DNA from: Alkalimonas delamerensis
GTDB lineage: Bacteria > Pseudomonadota > Gammaproteobacteria > Enterobacterales > Alteromonadaceae
Reading direction: 5' to 3'
Assembly (NCBI RefSeq): GCF_030717955.1
Contig: NZ_JAUZVY010000002.1
Location: 763,032-827,031 of the forward strand
DNA length: 64,000 bases
Shown here: positions 61,049 through 64,000 of the stretch, piece after piece
Position numbering within the stretch: the first letter of the stretch is position 1
Layout of the letters: each line of letters starts with the position of its first letter
The notes under the pieces: model-generated
Seen by the model: the letters and a program-made list of their open reading frames with translations, nothing else
What the model was told of the DNA's origin: nothing
Databases searched by the model: none
Made by a program: the position numbers and the translations under genes

Positions 61049-62755
61049 TTAAATATCCAATGCAACTTTGGCTGCAATGGCTATTTGATACAGGATCTGC
61101 GTTAAGGTCGAGGCCAGCTGCAAATTCTTGGTGGTGACGGCTGGCAACACCAGGATTTCATCGCCTGGGCGCAGCTCAACTTCACGGGCGTTGCGGACTT
61201 CGCCGTTTTGACGGACGATCAAAATACGACGCTTATCGGCATGCTGACTAAAACCACCGGCGGCTTCGATGTAGTCCCAGGCGCTCATGCCCGGTACAAA
61301 AATCGAGGCTTGCGGAATGTAGACTTCACCGCTGACCAAAATGGAATCGGATTTCTCCGGAATGGTAATGACATCACCATCTTGCAAACGCAAGTCCAGC
61401 AACTGATCGCGGTGGCTGACCACCAGACGACCATTGGGCTCCACTTCACGGGCCCGGGCGACAAAGGCACTGATCAGCTCAGCTTCACGCACCCGGATGG
61501 CAGACTCTTCCGCAGTGGAGGACGACGCCCCCAGGTAGGTGGTTTCCAAACGGCGCAGCGATTCGTTCAGCGATTCGCGCTGACGATCGGCCACACTGAC
61601 CCGCCGAATCGAGATGCTGCGGGTTTCGGCGATGGCCTGGTCGACCGGAATGTTGTCCAGCAACTGATGCAGGGTGGCGTTTTTCGGCAGAATAAAGAAG
61701 GATGGCCCGTAGTAACTGCCTTCCAGTTGCACCACGATGGTATCGGCATGCTGGTCGGCTACAAAAACCACTTCATCGCCATTGGCAATTTTCAGTTCTG
61801 CAAAAGAGGCCAGCTGCTGATAGTTGGCATAAGGCCCGGAAGCGCGCTGGCCCCGTACCAGGGCATGAGACACACCAGCATCCAGTTGCGCCAGCTGCTT
61901 TAAGGTGGCACCGTACAGCACATCATCGCTCAGCTCGTAAAAATAAGCCCGGCCCACATCGCCATGCACAGCGATTTGCGGACCACGGCGTTCAACCAGA
62001 ATGGTGTCGCCATTTTGCAATTGCGCGTGGTCCAGCTTGCCTTCCAGCAAAAAATCGTACAAATCCATTTCTGCAATGGTCTCGCCTTGCCGCAGCAGAC
62101 GGATACGGCGGTAACTGCCCTGCTCTTCATCAATGCCACTGGCCTGATCAAGGAAATAAAGAATGGAGTCGCTGGGAACGCCGGCGTAACGGCCCGGCTT
62201 GTTGACAAAACCCGTCACGAACACAGCCACTGGCTGCACGCCTTGCAAATTGGTGTAGACGTACACATTGTCCGGGTAGACTTTGCTCACTGCGTTACGG
62301 ACAATGCTGTCCAGCTGGCCGTGGCTGACGCCTTTGACCTGCACTGGACCGATGCTGGGGATAAAGATGTTACCCTGGGCATCGACCGGTAAGACGCGAT
62401 CAATATCGACAGCGCCCCAAACCCTTAAGGTCACCTGATCACCCGGCAGGATGCGGTAATCCGGGTTTAACCCATCGGCTCGGGTACCACGGAAGCCGCC
62501 GCTGAACAGTTCTGCGCCGAAGGGGCGCATCTCGCGGCTGATGCCCTGCTCCATTGTTGGCACCGGGCCATAGCTGCCTTGCTGCCAATTGACATTGGAA
62601 ACCGGCTCTTGCAGCATGCTTTGCTGAGCCTGGCGGGCCTGCGCTTCTTGCATGGCTTCAGACATCGGGCTGGCAGAAGCAGTGCTGTGACAGGCGATAA
62701 AGCCAGCAAGCAGAGCCCCAATAAAATGGCCAGGACGCATAAAGATGTGTTTCAT
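61049..62755 (-). CDS. kpsD: KpsD-type outer-membrane polysaccharide export protein
   Basis: 568 residues. N-terminal export signal ending ...STASA; a cysteine in FIACHS is a poor lipobox, so lipidation is uncertain. Poly-export domain DYRILPGDQVTLRVWGAVDIDRVLPVD (about 98-125), FIPSIGPVQVKG, followed by several SLBB-like repeats (VSGEVYIPQASIFVPGMSAWDYIEAAGG and RPGDEILVLP). Length fits KpsD rather than Wza. Forms the periplasmic/outer-membrane conduit. Confidence 0.92.
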   Translation of the reverse strand: MKHIFMRPGHFIGALLAGFIACHSTASASPMSEAMQEAQARQAQQSMLQEPVSNVNWQQGSYGPVPTMEQGISREMRPFGAELFSGGFRGTRADGLNPDYRILPGDQVTLRVWGAVDIDRVLPVDAQGNIFIPSIGPVQVKGVSHGQLDSIVRNAVSKVYPDNVYVYTNLQGVQPVAVFVTGFVNKPGRYAGVPSDSILYFLDQASGIDEEQGSYRRIRLLRQGETIAEMDLYDFLLEGKLDHAQLQNGDTILVERRGPQIAVHGDVGRAYFYELSDDVLYGATLKQLAQLDAGVSHALVRGQRASGPYANYQQLASFAELKIANGDEVVFVADQHADTIVVQLEGSYYGPSFFILPKNATLHQLLDNIPVDQAIAETRSISIRRVSVADRQRESLNESLRRLETTYLGASSSTAEESAIRVREAELISAFVARAREVEPNGRLVVSHRDQLLDLRLQDGDVITIPEKSDSILVSGEVYIPQASIFVPGMSAWDYIEAAGGFSQHADKRRILIVRQNGEVRNAREVELRPGDEILVLPAVTTKNLQLASTLTQILYQIAIAAKVALDI

Positions 62756-62771
62756 CGTGTTCTTCCGTTAG

Positions 62772-62792
62772 GTGCCTGCCAACGGCAAGCAC
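62772..62792. promoter_or_regulatory. Hairpin between the lipoprotein gene and kpsD
   Basis: GTGCCTGCC and GGCAAGCAC pair over nine bases (one wobble) around the loop AAC, 17 bases before the kpsD ATG. No U tract follows. The stem resembles the TTGCC/GGCAA unit of the palindrome arrays but lacks their linker. Confidence 0.4.
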
Positions 62793-62810
62793 AAAGTTCT
62801 ATTCGCGGCT

Positions 62811-63176
62811 TCAAAATGCCAGAGCCCGGCCCTGATACCACTGCTCGGCTTCATTTCGACACACCAGGGCGTTTTGCGGCTGTGCCCCGCTGGTAAGTTG
62901 TAAGGTTAAGCAAAGTCGGTTGCTGGCAGAAAAGTAACGATCCTTCACCGTCACCTGCGCCGGGCTGCCCCAGGGCGACTCTGGCAACTGCAGCTGGTCG
63001 CCGCTATTGGCCGCTGTCAATAGGGCAAAACTGCTGGCCGGTAACAAAGGCGAAGCGGCGATGGAGTTGGCTGCCAACACGGCATTGGAATTGGATTGGG
63101 TACTGGCACAAGCTGCCAACAGACCGAGGCTGGCCGTCATCAGCAGCACTTGAATTTTGGTTCGGGTGTTTTGCAT
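62811..63176 (-). CDS. Small lipoprotein at the head of the capsule operon (DVU3141-like)
   Basis: 121 residues from the ATG at 63176. Signal peptide with lipobox LAAC followed by ASTQS. The C-terminal half (WGSPAQVTVKDRYFSASNRLCLTLQL, ALVCRNEAEQWYQGRAL) recalls a family of small lipoproteins found beside polysaccharide export genes, with two conserved cysteines. Function unknown; it may assist KpsD. It is the first gene of the minus-strand chain. Confidence 0.65.
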   Translation of the reverse strand: MQNTRTKIQVLLMTASLGLLAACASTQSNSNAVLAANSIAASPLLPASSFALLTAANSGDQLQLPESPWGSPAQVTVKDRYFSASNRLCLTLQLTSGAQPQNALVCRNEAEQWYQGRALAF

Positions 63177-63432
63177 AAAGTCCATCTTCTGTGGGCATCT
63201 AACTGCCTTTTATCAGGCCGAAGTCTCTGCTGTTGCAGGTCTTGAGCTTAAAGCTACAGCGCGAAAATAGTATCACTTCAACCGATCGGACGCCAGCATC
63301 AAATAAGACTGTCAGCACAAATGCAACAAATATAAACAAATTCCACCGAACTGGCTTCAGGCAGGACAGAAGCTGTGCTTTCTGATAAGCTGACGCCCTG
63401 CTGTCAGGTCGTTTTACTACTACGAGGTTTCC
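63177..63432. promoter_or_regulatory. Divergent intergenic region, likely start of capsule transcription
   Basis: 256 bases between divergently transcribed genes. A minus-strand TACTAT at 63272-63267, preceded by TGA, is a possible -10 without a good -35. A CCGATCGG palindrome lies at 63282-63289. I see no JUMPstart/ops (GGCGGTAGC) element. AT-rich stretches around 63318-63345 could carry the plus-strand promoter. Confidence 0.4.
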
Positions 63433-63744
63433 ATGTTTTTCAACAGCCAACGCATTCCTGAGCTGGAAGGTTTAAACTTTGCCGAACGGATGCAGGTGAT
63501 GCGTACCGCCGCCGACCGTTTGTCGGTGCCGAAGAAGTTTGTGCTGAATATTTTAAAGCTGGTGATTTTGTTTGTATTTTTTCTGATGATGGCGCAGGCC
63601 AACGACTGGCGCATTATTCCTTATGCCATTGCTTTGATTGTGGTGTATCCGGCCGTCACCCGGCCGGTTACTTACTGGTTGTGCCGGCCTTTGTTGCCGG
63701 TGGTGCGAAAGGAAGTTGAGGACGAGGCTGCTAAGCAGCCGTGA
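63433..63744 (+). CDS. Small membrane protein, DUF6170-like
   Basis: 103 residues, the only clear plus-strand gene. N-terminal FFNSQRIPELEGLNFAERMQVMRTA, then two hydrophobic segments (NILKLVILFVFFLMMAQ and IIPYAIALIVVYPAV) and an acidic tail. I believe it matches a small family of unknown function in this bacterial group, but this is from memory. GAGG precedes the ATG. Its TGA stop is the start of palindrome array 6. Confidence 0.7.
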   Translation: MFFNSQRIPELEGLNFAERMQVMRTAADRLSVPKKFVLNILKLVILFVFFLMMAQANDWRIIPYAIALIVVYPAVTRPVTYWLCRPLLPVVRKEVEDEAAKQP

Positions 63745-64000
63745 CCAGCTCCTGGGGCTTGGTGACCGCTGGCAAGGCCAGCTAGTGACCGTTGCCCTAG
63801 CAACTAGTGACCGCTGGCAGGCCAGCTAGTGACCGTTGCCCTAGCAACTAGTGACCGCTGGCAAGGCCTGCTAGTGACCGTTGCCCTAGCAACTAGTGAC
63901 CGCTGGCAGGCCAGCTAGTAACCGTTGCCCTAGCAACTAGTGACCGCTGGCAAGGCCAGCTAGTAACCGTTGCCATAGGCAACTAGTGACCGCTGGCAAA
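63741..64000. repeat. Palindrome array 6, strictly alternating two-stem type (continues past window)
   Basis: After a first unit GTGACC-AGCTCC/GGGGCT, the array alternates CTGGC/GCCAG-type and TTGCC/GCAA-type stems for at least ten units, with linkers CTAGTGACCG and, near the end, CTAGTAACCG. The period of the pair is about 44-46 bases. It begins on the stop codon of the plus-strand gene, so it is in the opposite orientation to that gene compared with arrays 1, 3 and 5. Confidence 0.9.

Noticed and set aside
63177..63432. JUMPstart/ops element for RfaH control
   Set aside because: I looked for GGCGGTAGC-like sequence ahead of the capsule operon on the coding strand and did not see one.
63199..63450. 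Minus-strand 83-codon frame in the divergent intergenic region
   Set aside because: No family resemblance, no ribosome-binding site, and it overlaps the expected promoters of both flanking genes.
1..64000. Insertion sequences, tRNA or rRNA genes
   Set aside because: No transposase or integrase frame, tRNA cloverleaf or rRNA segment was recognised anywhere in the window; only the possible MITE-like element at 24.9 kb remains.

Overview
The window is almost entirely one large surface-polysaccharide (capsule) locus of a gammaproteobacterium. The best guess is a Rheinheimera/Alishewanella-like Alteromonadales relative. That rests on protein resemblance and the kps/gfc/rml gene set, not on any rRNA or tRNA, since none is visible. 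Nearly all genes are on the minus strand, so transcription runs from right to left. Many neighbours overlap by 1-17 bases (ATGA, TAATG), which implies translational coupling.

Reading in the direction of transcription, the locus opens near 63.2 kb with a small lipoprotein. Then come the ABC-transporter (group 2-like) export genes kpsD, kpsM, kpsT and kpsE, a KpsC paralogue, a GT4 glycosyltransferase and rmlB. At 54.3-49.9 kb lies a three-gene cassette that resembles the first three steps of Campylobacter O-methyl-phosphoramidate capsule modification: glutamine kinase, amidotransferase-fold hydrolase and cytidylyltransferase. rmlD follows. At 48.8-45.2 kb is a patch of small toxin-antitoxin-like genes: a frameshifted fic with an intact antitoxin, an S23-type four-helix protein, a decayed AbiEii-like gene and a HEPN/MNT pair. 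These are separated by strikingly ordered arrays of short palindromes. rmlA, galU and rmlC come next.

From 42.7 to 27.3 kb is the serotype-specific core: coiled-coil and TPR proteins, atypical glycosyltransferases, a CMP-sugar-synthetase-type cytidylyltransferase, an epimerase, a sugar-kinase-like protein, a HAD phosphatase and a 2-hydroxyacid dehydrogenase. Part of it (about 36-30 kb) looks AT-rich and probably acquired. Then come ugd, an Asp/Glu racemase, a GT2, an acylphosphatase/ATP-grasp fusion (possible amino-acid decoration of the polymer), a PL14-like lyase, a second S23 gene and a beta-CASP nuclease. From 18.3 kb to the left are more glycosyltransferases, gpsA, an SGNH acyltransferase-like protein, full-length kpsC, and a nucleotide-sugar dehydratase/aminotransferase/phosphoglycosyltransferase trio. 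The end of the locus is a gfcABCD (yjbEFGH)-type operon whose last gene leaves the window.

The most unusual structure is a family of tandem palindrome arrays: five between 45.3 and 48.8 kb and one at the right edge. Stems of four main types occur in a nearly fixed cyclic order, joined by a 10-base linker that alternates between two forms. The arrays abut gene 3' ends and often contain the stop codon of the adjoining gene. I know of no described element with this architecture. A second repeat family, of heptamers, flanks one S23 gene and also lies in frame inside rmlB.
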